Below are positions 1-8,076 of a stretch of 43,583 bases of DNA, in pieces (position 1 is the first letter of the stretch; every line of letters begins with the position of its first letter). The position numbers and the translations under genes were made by a program. The notes beneath the pieces are model-generated. The model saw only the letters and a program-made list of their open reading frames with translations, was not told where the DNA came from and did not search any database. The DNA lies in NCBI GenBank assembly GCA_964404205.1, contig CAYOJD010000012.1, forward strand, positions 1 to 43,583. Direction: 5' to 3'. The stretch is from CAZWBR01 sp964404205. Its GTDB lineage: Bacteria; Bacteroidota; Bacteroidia; Bacteroidales; Prolixibacteraceae.

Positions 1-29
1 CTATTTTCCTTGCCCGGAATTACGGTTTT

Positions 30-360
30 GCCTTGTCAAGCCTACTTGACGAAGCCAAACAACCGTGCAGCAAGCCGTCAAGCCCACTTGATGAGGCCAA
101 ACGAGTTGCATGAAGCCGTCAAGCCCACTTGACGAAGCCAAACAACCGTGCATGAAGCCGTCAAGCCCACTTGACGAAGCCAAACAACCGTGCATGAAGC
201 CGTCAAGCCTACTTGACGAGGCCAAACAAGTTGCATGAAGCCGTCAAGCCTACTTGACGAAGCAAAACAACCGTGCAGCAAGCCGTCAAGCCCACTTGAC
301 GAGGCCAAGCAAGTTGCATGAAGCCGTCAAGCCCACTTGACGAAGCAAAACAAGTTGTAG
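30..360. repeat. Tandem array, family A: eight ~41-42 bp units, each with a hairpin
   Basis: Units recur with starts near 30 (partial), 72, 113, 155, 197, 238, 280 and 321, so the spacing alternates between 41 and 42 bp. Each unit holds the inverted repeat GTCAAG-CCYA-CTTGAC (for example 35-50), usually extended to a 7-bp stem by flanking C and G. The rest of the unit reads about ACGAAGCCAAACAACCGTGCATGA, with a shorter AAGTTGCATG version giving the 41-bp units. The unit at 72 has CTTGATG, which keeps a G-T pair opposite the stem. No coding role is supported because the 41-bp units break any reading frame. Confidence 0.93.
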
Positions 361-562
361 GCAGTTCGGGGCAGCCCCCGACGAAGCAGAAAACAACCGG
401 GGCAACAGCAACGAGCCCCCGGCAAAGCTGAAAACAGTTGCAGGCAGTTCGGGGCAGCCCCCGACGAAGCTGAAAACAACCGGGGCAACAGCGACGAGCC
501 CCCGTCAAAGCTGAAAACAGTTGCAGGCAATTCGGGGCAGCCCCCAACGGAGCTGAAAACAT
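360..562. repeat. Tandem array, family B: 83 bp units (2.4 copies) in phase with family A
   Basis: Copies begin at 360, 443 and 526, a period of 83 bp, which is one 41 plus one 42 bp step. Each 83-bp unit is itself two related halves. One half carries TCGGGG-CAGC-CCCCGA, a 6-bp stem with a 4-nt loop. The other carries CGGGGC and GCCCCCG separated by about 11 nt. The connecting sequence GACGAAGCnnAAAACAA is shared with family A. The array thus continues in the same phase but with the stem sequences replaced. In the last copy (526 onward) the stem is partly broken (CCCCAA). Confidence 0.88.
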
Positions 563-623
563 TTGGCGGCGCAGCCATCGAACGTTTGTCGACAGGCGTA
601 CAACAAACTACGGCGCCCCGTCT

Positions 624-654
624 GTTGTAAAAATCAAACTTTTGGTTACATTTG
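624..654 (+). promoter_or_regulatory. Candidate Bacteroidetes sigma-A promoter for the glycyl-radical operon
   Basis: TTG at 625-627 and TACATTTG at 647-654 are separated by 19 nt, matching the Bacteroidetes -33/-7 pattern TTG-N19-TAnnTTTG. Transcription would start near 661 and leave a leader of about 150 nt before the activase ATG at 813. The rest of 563-812 shows no gene. Pattern match only. Confidence 0.45.
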
Positions 655-812
655 TGATGCGATGCATAAATTCCGGATACATACCACCTATCACAACAAC
701 GGCAAAGGTCTATACAGTTGCTGGATGAATTGATTTCTCCTGCTGCACGCCGGGCCATCCGCCCCATTTTTCACTTTATATTTTTGTTGAAAACTCAAAT
801 TGCCCCGACCCA

Positions 813-1610
813 ATGGAGGGAATTGTATTTGATATCAAGCGTTTTTCGGTTAACGATGGCCCTGGAATCCGCACCACGGTTTTCCTGAAGGGGTGTCCGT
901 TGCGTTGCCTCTGGTGCCACAATCCGGAGAGCCAGCTCTCCGGTACCGAAAGCTATCGGCGCAATATTGTAGTCGATGGAAGTTGTTTCAGCCGCGACGA
1001 ACCGGTGGGTTACGCCATTTCGGCTACAGCGCTTTTCGACGAACTGCTGAAAGAGCGCATCTTTATGGAAGAGTCGTCGGGTGGTGTCACCTTCTCGGGT
1101 GGCGAGCCGATGATGCAACTGCATTTTCTTACCGAGATGCTGACCCTTTGCCGCGAAGCGGGAATCCATACGGCTGTCGATACATCGGGCTACGCCCCAA
1201 CCAATAGCTTTCGGGCCATCGCGCCACTGACCAACCTCTTTCTTTTCGATATCAAAACGCTCGACCATCGGCTCCATTTCGAAACCACAGGGGTTTATCC
1301 CGACCTGATTCATCAAAACCTCGACTATCTGCTTGTAGAAGGGAAAACGGTGAGGGTGCGTCTGCCCGTTATTCCAGGTATCAACGATGCGCCTGCGCAA
1401 CTGGAGGAGATCGCTCTTTTTCTGCAACGAAACCAAAGCCGGATTGATGGGGTCGATTTGTTGCCTTATCACGCCATTGCCGCGCACAAATATCAACGGA
1501 TGGACATGGAAAATCACTTCGAAAAAGTGCCGTCGATGAAACGGGAAGCACTCCTTCAGGTGAAGGGGCAACTCTCGGCATTGGGAGTGGCTGTAACCAT
1601 TGGGGGGTAA
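813..1610 (+). CDS. Glycyl-radical enzyme activating enzyme (radical SAM, PflA-like)
   Basis: This 265-residue protein should install the glycyl radical on the adjacent enzyme (1653-4016) using S-adenosylmethionine and a [4Fe-4S] cluster. The radical SAM motif CxxxCxxC is at C28, C32 and C35 inside GCPLRCLWCHNPES, preceded by the family signature NDGPGIRTTVFLKGC, and the SAM-binding SGGEP follows about 60 residues later. There is no ferredoxin-like insert with extra CxxCxxC clusters between these motifs, so it has the short PflA-like architecture. It starts at the ATG at 813 and ends 42 bp before the glycyl-radical enzyme, with which it should be co-transcribed. A full-length minus-strand frame over the gene is a shadow. 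Confidence 0.93.
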   Translation: MEGIVFDIKRFSVNDGPGIRTTVFLKGCPLRCLWCHNPESQLSGTESYRRNIVVDGSCFSRDEPVGYAISATALFDELLKERIFMEESSGGVTFSGGEPMMQLHFLTEMLTLCREAGIHTAVDTSGYAPTNSFRAIAPLTNLFLFDIKTLDHRLHFETTGVYPDLIHQNLDYLLVEGKTVRVRLPVIPGINDAPAQLEEIALFLQRNQSRIDGVDLLPYHAIAAHKYQRMDMENHFEKVPSMKREALLQVKGQLSALGVAVTIGG

Positions 1611-1652
1611 TCGTCAATATATTTTTTGCAAACAATTAAATCCAAATAAGTG

Positions 1653-4016
1653 ATGAACGAACGCATTAGACAACTGAGAAAAAAGTCGCTCGAAGCCATT
1701 AACTGTATTTCGGCCGAACGGGCGCTTCTGGTAACCGAATTTTATCAAAGCGGAGTGGCCCAGGGCGCTTCGGTTCCGGTGCAAAGGGCGCTGGCATTTC
1801 AATATATCCTCGAAAATAAGTTTATCTGTATCAACGAAGGCGAGCTGATTGTTGGCGAACGCGGGCCTGCCCCCAAAGCCACGCCAACTTATCCCGAGAT
1901 TTCGCTGCACCAGCTAAAGGATTTGGAGATTCTGCACAATCGCGCGAAAGTTTCCTTCCAGTCAGATGCCGCAACGCGCAAAGCTTACGAAGAGATTATC
2001 ATCCCTTATTGGACAGGCAAAACCAACCGCGACCGTATTTTTGCCAATATGTCGGACGAATGGGTTGCCGCATACGAAGCAGGAATTTTTACCGAGTTTC
2101 AAGAACAGCGTGCCCCCGGTCACACGGTAGCCGGCGATAAAATCTACCGTAAGGGAATGGTCAACATCATCGACGATATTCACGAAGCCATCTCTCAGCT
2201 CGATTTTATCAACGACCCGCTGGCATACGACAAGCGTGAAGAGTTGAAAGCCATGGAGATTTCGGCCCGGGCTATTATCCGTTGGGCCGAACGTCATGCC
2301 GAAAAATTGGAAGCGTTGGCTGCCACCGAAAACAATGCCGTTCGCCGTGATGAGTTGCAACAGATGGCAATTGTTTGCCGAAGGGTTCCGGCCCGCCAAC
2401 CCGAAACTTTTCACGAAGCATTGCAATATTACTGGTTTGTCCATGTGGGGGTGGTTACCGAACTCAACCCCTGGGATTCGTTTAATCCCGGTCGCTTGGA
2501 CCAGCACCTGCTGCCCTTCTGGCAAAAAGGGATGGCCAACGGAACGCTGACTAAAGAGAAAGCGGTAGAGTTGTTGCAAGCCTTTTGGATAAAATTCAAT
2601 AACCACCCGTCGCCGCCAAAGGTGGGCGTAACGGCCGAGGAGAGCAATACCTATACCGATTTCGCACTGATTAATGTGGGCGGCGTAAAGGCCGATGGTT
2701 CCGATGCAGTAAACGAAATGTCGTTTGTTATTCTCGATGTCATCGAAGAGATGCGCCTGCTGCAGCCCAGCTCGATGGTGCAGCTGAGCAAGAAAAATCC
2801 CGATAGTTTTATCGACCGGGCTATCCGCATTGTGAAAACAGGCTTCGGACAGCCATCGATTTTTAATACCGATGCCATCATTCAGGAATTAACCCGTCAG
2901 GGCAAATCGATTGTCGATGCCCGTAACGGCGGGGCGAGTGGCTGTGTCGAGTCGGGTGCTTTTGGCACTGAAGCCTACATCCTGACCGGCTATTTTAATA
3001 TGCCCAAAGTGCTTGAACTGGTACTGCACAACGGTGTCGATCCACGCACCGGAAAAACCATTGGCCTGCAAACGGGCACCCCCGACAGTTTCCATTCTTT
3101 CGACCAGTTTCTGGACGCTTTCCGCAAGCAACTGGGCTATTTTATGGATATCAAGATTAAAGGAAACAACACCATCGAGCGGATTTTTGCCCGCCACATG
3201 CCGGTCCCGTTTCTCTCGCTGATTATCGACGACTGCGTGGCCAATGGCACCGATTATGTAGCCGGCGGCGCACGTTACAATACCACCTACGTTCAGGGTG
3301 TTGGATTGGGTACGCTAACCGACTGCTTTGCCGCCATCAAAACGCTTGTTTTCGACGAGAAAACCATCAGTTGGAAAGCATTGGTAACAGCTCTCGACCT
3401 TAATTTCGACGGAGACGAGAAACTGCGCTACCGCATGCTTTACGAGATGCCCAAATATGGCAATGATGACGACCGGGCCGACGACCATCTGCGCGAAATC
3501 TTTGCCATCTACTATAACGCACTGAACGGCAAACCCAATACCCGTGGCGGTGTACACAGGGTCAATTTGTTGCCTACCACCTGCCATGTCTATTTTGGAA
3601 GCGTTATTGGGGCGCTGCCCGATGGACGCAAGGCAAAAACACCACTCTCAGAGGGGATATCGCCGGTACAGGGAGCCGACACCAAAGGGCCAACCGCGGT
3701 GATAAAATCGGCAGCCAAAATAGACCATCTTTGTACCGGAGGAACATTGCTAAACCAAAAATTTACCACCGGTTTCTTCGATAATGAACAATCCATCCGT
3801 CAGGTATCGTCGCTGGTGCGGAGTTATTTCCGGCTCGATGGTCACCATATTCAGTTCAATGTTGTTTCGGCTGATACGCTTCGCGACGCGCAGAAGCATC
3901 CGGAGATGTATCGCGACCTGATTGTACGGGTAGCCGGTTACAGCGACTACTTCAATGATTTGGGCAAAGATTTGCAGGACGAAATTATCGAAAGAAGTGA
4001 GCATCGCCATTTTTAA
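1653..4016 (+). CDS. hypD: Glycyl-radical enzyme, probable trans-4-hydroxy-L-proline dehydratase (HypD-like)
   Basis: A 787-residue glycyl-radical enzyme. The thiyl-radical cysteine is C431 in GGASGCVESGAFG with partner E433, and the radical glycine is G762 in RVAGYSDYF. Residues H157, D275, S331, F337, Y447 and T642 fall at a constant offset (-3) from those I recall as the active site of Clostridioides difficile HypD, and long stretches resemble it (ELIVGERG, EQRAPGHTV, WIKFNNHPSPPKVG, LLPTTCHVYFG, TGGTLLNQKF). HypD dehydrates trans-4-hydroxyproline to pyrroline-5-carboxylate, which proC normally reduces to proline; no proC is in the window. GTG at 1650 is possible, but ATG at 1653 is the better start. 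Alternatives are other GCVE-type dehydratases (glycerol, propanediol). The glycyl-radical call is certain; the substrate is inferred. Confidence 0.85.
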   Translation: MNERIRQLRKKSLEAINCISAERALLVTEFYQSGVAQGASVPVQRALAFQYILENKFICINEGELIVGERGPAPKATPTYPEISLHQLKDLEILHNRAKVSFQSDAATRKAYEEIIIPYWTGKTNRDRIFANMSDEWVAAYEAGIFTEFQEQRAPGHTVAGDKIYRKGMVNIIDDIHEAISQLDFINDPLAYDKREELKAMEISARAIIRWAERHAEKLEALAATENNAVRRDELQQMAIVCRRVPARQPETFHEALQYYWFVHVGVVTELNPWDSFNPGRLDQHLLPFWQKGMANGTLTKEKAVELLQAFWIKFNNHPSPPKVGVTAEESNTYTDFALINVGGVKADGSDAVNEMSFVILDVIEEMRLLQPSSMVQLSKKNPDSFIDRAIRIVKTGFGQPSIFNTDAIIQELTRQGKSIVDARNGGASGCVESGAFGTEAYILTGYFNMPKVLELVLHNGVDPRTGKTIGLQTGTPDSFHSFDQFLDAFRKQLGYFMDIKIKGNNTIERIFARHMPVPFLSLIIDDCVANGTDYVAGGARYNTTYVQGVGLGTLTDCFAAIKTLVFDEKTISWKALVTALDLNFDGDEKLRYRMLYEMPKYGNDDDRADDHLREIFAIYYNALNGKPNTRGGVHRVNLLPTTCHVYFGSVIGALPDGRKAKTPLSEGISPVQGADTKGPTAVIKSAAKIDHLCTGGTLLNQKFTTGFFDNEQSIRQVSSLVRSYFRLDGHHIQFNVVSADTLRDAQKHPEMYRDLIVRVAGYSDYFNDLGKDLQDEIIERSEHRHF

Positions 4017-4046
4017 TCCTGCATTTTAATTTTATTTTGCGAAACA

Positions 4047-4070
4047 GTTGCCGGAACCGCTTTCGGCAAC
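4047..4070 (+). terminator. Hairpin between hypD-like gene and S37 peptidase (weak terminator or mRNA element)
   Basis: GTTGCCGGAA at 4047-4056 pairs with TTTCGGCAAC at 4061-4070, with one G-T pair and a CCGC loop. A run of six T follows only about ten nt later, just before the peptidase start. It could attenuate read-through or protect the upstream message. A TATTTTG at 4033-4039 just upstream could also be a weak promoter element. Confidence 0.4.
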
Positions 4071-4089
4071 CTCGATACTATTTTTTGGA

Positions 4090-5379
4090 ATGATGATGAA
4101 AAGATTTTTATTGCTCTTCGTTAGCCTGTTGTTCATTGCACAGGTGGTTTTAGCCCAGCCGCTGGCCGAGAAATTGAAAGCCATGCCCGATATTTTGTCG
4201 GTGGAAAAGATGGCCAACAACAGTTTTTTTCAGGAAGCTTATGTGATAATGGTTAAACAGCCGGTCAACCACAAAGACACGACGCAGGGGTTTTTCCCGC
4301 AGCGGGTTTTCCTGTCGCATTTGGCGTTCGAACGCCCGGTCGTGATGATTACCGAAGGTTATGTGGGTAACTATGCGGCCAACGAAAGATATCTGAACGA
4401 ATTGTGCCCGATACTCAATGCCAATCAGCTTTTTGCCGAACACCGCTTTTTTGGCGAATCGGCTCCCCGGTCGATTGATTGGAGCCAGTTGACTGTCGAA
4501 AATGCGGCGGCCGACCATCATCATATCATTACCATTTTCAAGAAACTGTATGGAGAGAAGTGGCTTACCACCGGCATCAGCAAAGGCGGGCAAACGGTGA
4601 TGTACCACCGCATGTTGTACCCCAACGATGTGGATGTTTCGGTGCCTTATGTCGGGCCGCTCAACTTCTCGTACGAAGATAGGCGCCATTCAAAGTTTAT
4701 CAACAAAAAAGTAGGCACCAAAGTCGACCGGGAAAAGGTCTTTGTTTTTCAGAAAGAGCTGCTGAAGCGAAAAGAGTCGCTGATGCCAATGCTCGAACAT
4801 TTCTGCAAAGAGAAGAACTATACGTTTATTGTCCCGCTAAATGAGATTTACGATTATGCGGTATTGGAATATGCCTTCTCATTCTGGCAATGGGGACATC
4901 CTATTGCCGAAATCCCATCTGTCGATAGTTCGGACAAGAAAGTTTTCGATTACTGGCAAAAGATTAGCGGTGTCGATTACTTCGATATGGAGCAGAGCAA
5001 AGCCATTGCGCCGTTTTTTATTCAGGCCCACCGCGAGCTGGGCTACTATGCTTACGACCCGAAACCTTTCGGCAAGCTAATCGAAACGCAGAATATGAAG
5101 GATTATACATCGCGCCTTTTTTTGACGCCGGAAATTACATTCCCGTATCAGCCTGAAATGAGCCTGAGAACTGACCAATATATTCGGCGCGATGCCAAAA
5201 ATGTGCTGATGATTTACGGCGGAATCGACCCATGGAGCGCATCGGCTATGGAACCAGGCAAAAATCCGAACGTGATTAAAATTGTTCAAGCCGGAAATTC
5301 GCACCGTACACGTATTGGTACATTGCCTGACGCACAGAAAGAGATGGTCATCAATACATTGAAAAAATGGATGGAATAA
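4090..5379 (+). CDS. Secreted S37-family serine peptidase (prolyl tri/tetrapeptidyl aminopeptidase-like)
   Basis: About 429 residues. The N-terminus MMMKRFLLLFVSLLFIAQ is a signal peptide ending near VLAQ, so the mature protein is exported. The nucleophile motif GISKGG (S164 counted from 4090), D380 in YGGIDPWS and H405 in GNSHRT form the expected alpha/beta-hydrolase triad of the PS-10/S37 family. Known S37 members remove tri- or tetrapeptides after proline. The open frame extends up to 4048, but the signal peptide fixes the start at one of three consecutive ATGs (4090, 4093, 4096). It lies 73 bp after the hypD-like gene on the same strand, a sensible partner if the substrate is proline- and hydroxyproline-rich peptide. 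The S28 family is the main alternative; SKGG favours S37. Confidence 0.82.
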   Translation: MMMKRFLLLFVSLLFIAQVVLAQPLAEKLKAMPDILSVEKMANNSFFQEAYVIMVKQPVNHKDTTQGFFPQRVFLSHLAFERPVVMITEGYVGNYAANERYLNELCPILNANQLFAEHRFFGESAPRSIDWSQLTVENAAADHHHIITIFKKLYGEKWLTTGISKGGQTVMYHRMLYPNDVDVSVPYVGPLNFSYEDRRHSKFINKKVGTKVDREKVFVFQKELLKRKESLMPMLEHFCKEKNYTFIVPLNEIYDYAVLEYAFSFWQWGHPIAEIPSVDSSDKKVFDYWQKISGVDYFDMEQSKAIAPFFIQAHRELGYYAYDPKPFGKLIETQNMKDYTSRLFLTPEITFPYQPEMSLRTDQYIRRDAKNVLMIYGGIDPWSASAMEPGKNPNVIKIVQAGNSHRTRIGTLPDAQKEMVINTLKKWME

Positions 5380-5383
5380 CCGC

Positions 5384-7498
5384 TTAGCGTTTCTGCCAAA
5401 CGGTTACCTGTAACTCTTTCAGTTTCGACTTACGTCGGTTTTGACGTAATATCGAGAGCATCTGTTCCGGTTTGCCAACCTGAACAAATGTGTTATCCAG
5501 TAGCGATTTCATATCGTCGATGCCCCATATTTGCTCGCCGGCATGGCGATAGCCCCCAATCTGATTTTCGGGTTTGGTGAATTGCGGCTGCCAGTCGAAC
5601 CCGGTGGCAATTACCAATATTCCGTTTTCGTTCAGCCGCTGGCCGATACTTTGCAGGAAGATTCGCGGATTGTACATCTGGTCGAGAATATCGTTGACCA
5701 AAATCAGGTCGTAACCGGTAAAAATCGGTTTCATATTCGAGGCGTCGGCCTGGAAAAATTCCACTTTCCCGGTTAGATCACGGAACCCAAACTGTTCGAG
5801 CGTGGGCTGGTGGTACGAGCAAAGTTCGCCCTCTTCCGGGAAAATATAGTTGAACCGCCCCTGCTCCTGTAGTTGAATGGCCACGCGAATCATGCGCGCG
5901 GTGAAATCCAATCCGGTAACCTTGTCGAAATATTTAGCCAGTTCCCAGCTGACACGGCCTGTTTTACAACCCAGGTCGAGCGCTTTGCCCATCGGTTTTC
6001 CGTTAAAGAGGCCGATGCAATATTGTGCCACTGCCAGTTGGTAGTTCGAGATACACTGGAGCGGTTCGCCATAATGGGTCTCACAAAATTCAATTACCTC
6101 GGGGTCGGTTTCGTAAATATCAGTCTGAACCACCACCGGATGTTCCGATTCGACATACCTAAACCCGGCGTGTTGATAGAAATGGCGACGAAAAGCATAG
6201 CGCGAGTCGCGGGTAGCCTCGTTGCCGGTCGAAATCCACGAACCGCCTTTTATCAGGTTATGTTTCATATCGAAGGTGGGTGTCGAGAAATCGTCGTACG
6301 ACGGGTGGATTTTAAAGCCTTCGAAACCGGTAATAGGCGTTTCGGTCCATTGCCAAACATTGCCCACCAAATCGAAGAACGGCCCAAAATTGAATTTATC
6401 GACAGGGCAGGGGCTTTGGAAATGTTCCATGTTGATATTCCCCGGCGCCACGTTCCAGTCGGGTTGGTTGGGCACTTTGGCTTTGTCGTGGAGCAGGTAC
6501 CATTCATCTTCCGATAGTAACCGGATGGGTTGCCCTGTTTGGGCAGCTTTCCAGTTGCAAAATGCTTTTGCCTCGAGTTGATTGACCTCGACCGGCCAGT
6601 TCCACGGCATGTCAATTTCGTTGAAAACCAATCGGAGTTTCCAGCCATTGTCGGTTTTTCGCCAGAAAAGCGGGTGGCCCGACTTTTTCCATGTGGCCCA
6701 TTTCCATCCCTCTTCGCTCCAGTATGCTTCAGTCTGGTATCCGCCATCGTCGATAAACTGCAGATACTCGCCATTCGAGCAGAGATATTTCGATGCCTTG
6801 AAGGCTTTTACTTCGGCTTCGTGGACCCCATATTCGTTGTCCCAGCCGTAAAGCGGATGGTTAAATGCTTTTCCCAAACAGAAATTCCCCCCTTCAACAT
6901 CAATCAAACGGTTGTCGGGTGCCGGGCCACTTGCTGCGCAGATATTCCATGCAGGGATTGGTTTCAGCACATCGAGCGGCAGTTGCCTGATCAATACCGA
7001 CGAGGTCTCGAGATGAATGCGCGAATGTTCGATGGCCATCAGGATAATCCAGAACGGACTTTCCCAACCGACAGGCAGTGTGATGGGCAGTTCGCGAATC
7101 AGCTTATCGACCCGTTCGAAAACCTTTTTGCGGTAGTGACGAACCTCTTCTACCGGTGGCCAGTTGTAATGGCTTTGGTTCAGGTCGTCCCACGACATCT
7201 CGTCGACCCCGATGGCAAACATCGATTCGAACTTAGGGTTGATGCGCTCGTTGATAATTTTCGAGATATTCAGTTTATTGATGTAAAACGTAGCCGTGTG
7301 GCCGAAATAGAAAATTAGCGGGTGGCGCAGTGGGTCGGCCGTGCGGTACATCGCCTTTTCATCGGCGAAAACCTCGAACAGGTGTTCGTCGGCTTGGTAG
7401 GTTTCGCGGAAATATTGAAGGATTTCCTGTCGTTTCTGTTCCGGTTCGCCCTCGTTCAGGTAAGGGGTTTTGGTATTGAAATAGGATGGTTTCTCCAT
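5384..7498 (-). CDS. ovoA: 5-histidylcysteine sulfoxide synthase / mercaptohistidine methyltransferase (OvoA)
   Basis: This 704-residue protein has the three-part build of OvoA: an N-terminal DinB-like iron domain (about 20-175), a central FGE-sulfatase domain (about 190-450, ending in YAFRRHFYQHAGFR) and a C-terminal SAM methyltransferase (about 480-704, motif I LDLGCKTGR at 507-515). H158, H162 and E164 form the HX3HXE iron motif, and H67 in FGHTATF is the likely third ligand. The known reaction joins cysteine sulfur to the imidazole of histidine using oxygen; the methyltransferase then gives ovothiol A. EgtB alone lacks the methyltransferase, so this is not EgtB. It follows two small membrane-protein genes on the same strand (32-bp gap) and converges with the S37 peptidase, 4 bp apart. 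Confidence 0.93.
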   Translation of the reverse strand: MEKPSYFNTKTPYLNEGEPEQKRQEILQYFRETYQADEHLFEVFADEKAMYRTADPLRHPLIFYFGHTATFYINKLNISKIINERINPKFESMFAIGVDEMSWDDLNQSHYNWPPVEEVRHYRKKVFERVDKLIRELPITLPVGWESPFWIILMAIEHSRIHLETSSVLIRQLPLDVLKPIPAWNICAASGPAPDNRLIDVEGGNFCLGKAFNHPLYGWDNEYGVHEAEVKAFKASKYLCSNGEYLQFIDDGGYQTEAYWSEEGWKWATWKKSGHPLFWRKTDNGWKLRLVFNEIDMPWNWPVEVNQLEAKAFCNWKAAQTGQPIRLLSEDEWYLLHDKAKVPNQPDWNVAPGNINMEHFQSPCPVDKFNFGPFFDLVGNVWQWTETPITGFEGFKIHPSYDDFSTPTFDMKHNLIKGGSWISTGNEATRDSRYAFRRHFYQHAGFRYVESEHPVVVQTDIYETDPEVIEFCETHYGEPLQCISNYQLAVAQYCIGLFNGKPMGKALDLGCKTGRVSWELAKYFDKVTGLDFTARMIRVAIQLQEQGRFNYIFPEEGELCSYHQPTLEQFGFRDLTGKVEFFQADASNMKPIFTGYDLILVNDILDQMYNPRIFLQSIGQRLNENGILVIATGFDWQPQFTKPENQIGGYRHAGEQIWGIDDMKSLLDNTFVQVGKPEQMLSILRQNRRKSKLKELQVTVWQKR

Positions 7499-7530
7499 GG
7501 TTTTACCGATTTTTTGATAGACCAGATTTT

Positions 7531-8064
7531 TCAGAAAAGTTTACTCACCTCGCGGCGCAGCTCGTTTAGCGCTATCTGCACCGGCTGATGCTCTTCGTCC
7601 ATATAATTCTCAAATATCTTTTTGCTGAGCTGGATGGCCGATGCCTTCCCCTCCATCTCTTCGGCCGATTTGTTGACTATGGCAATCAACTGTTCTTTTG
7701 CCCCGCGGATGGTCTCCCACAAAATGGGTGAAACGTAAATTTGCTGCGAAAGGTTATGCTCATACTCCTGACGGATATTTCGTAACAGCTCTTGCTGGTA
7801 GTCGGTAACCGAAAACTGGTGCGGGCTTATACGCATCAACAGCGATTGCGGGGCAATGCGTTCCAGAAAAAGGGTCAGCCGCTCGTAGGCCTGCAACCTC
7901 ACGGGTGTTATCTTTTCGGCATGAAGTACTTTAAACTCGAATTCACGCTGTTTCTGGCTGTTTTCCAACATGTCGCGGAAGAGAAAATAGGCGGTGATAA
8001 AGACAATTAAGGCCGGGAGTACAATTTTAAGGATCTCCCAAAAGGCGCTGATATCGTTTGTCAT
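7531..8064 (-). CDS. Conserved hypothetical protein with one N-terminal membrane segment
   Basis: 177 residues. One membrane helix (about 11-29, ILKIVLPALIVFITAYFLF) is followed by a charged, mostly helical region rich in Glu, Gln and Lys that should be cytoplasmic. A phrase around ITPVRLQAYERLTLFLERI is reminiscent of small Bacteroidetes families of unknown function, but I do not recognise a domain with certainty. It sits 12 bp after the four-helix protein at 8077 and 32 bp before ovoA, so the three may be co-transcribed. No enzyme motif is visible. Confidence 0.75.
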   Translation of the reverse strand: MTNDISAFWEILKIVLPALIVFITAYFLFRDMLENSQKQREFEFKVLHAEKITPVRLQAYERLTLFLERIAPQSLLMRISPHQFSVTDYQQELLRNIRQEYEHNLSQQIYVSPILWETIRGAKEQLIAIVNKSAEEMEGKASAIQLSKKIFENYMDEEHQPVQIALNELRREVSKLF

Positions 8065-8076
8065 GGGGGAGGCAAT

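Noticed and set aside
30..360. CRISPR-like appearance of the array
   Set aside because: Units are continuous with no unique spacers, and no cas gene is nearby.
1..562. Minus- and plus-strand open frames with repeated peptides such as ASSSGLDGF
   Set aside because: The frames follow the DNA repeat; 41- and 83-bp steps shift the frame, there is no start context, and the hairpins explain the pattern better.
795..1571. 258-codon minus-strand frame across the activase gene
   Set aside because: The plus strand encodes a clear radical SAM protein; the minus frame is a codon-bias shadow.
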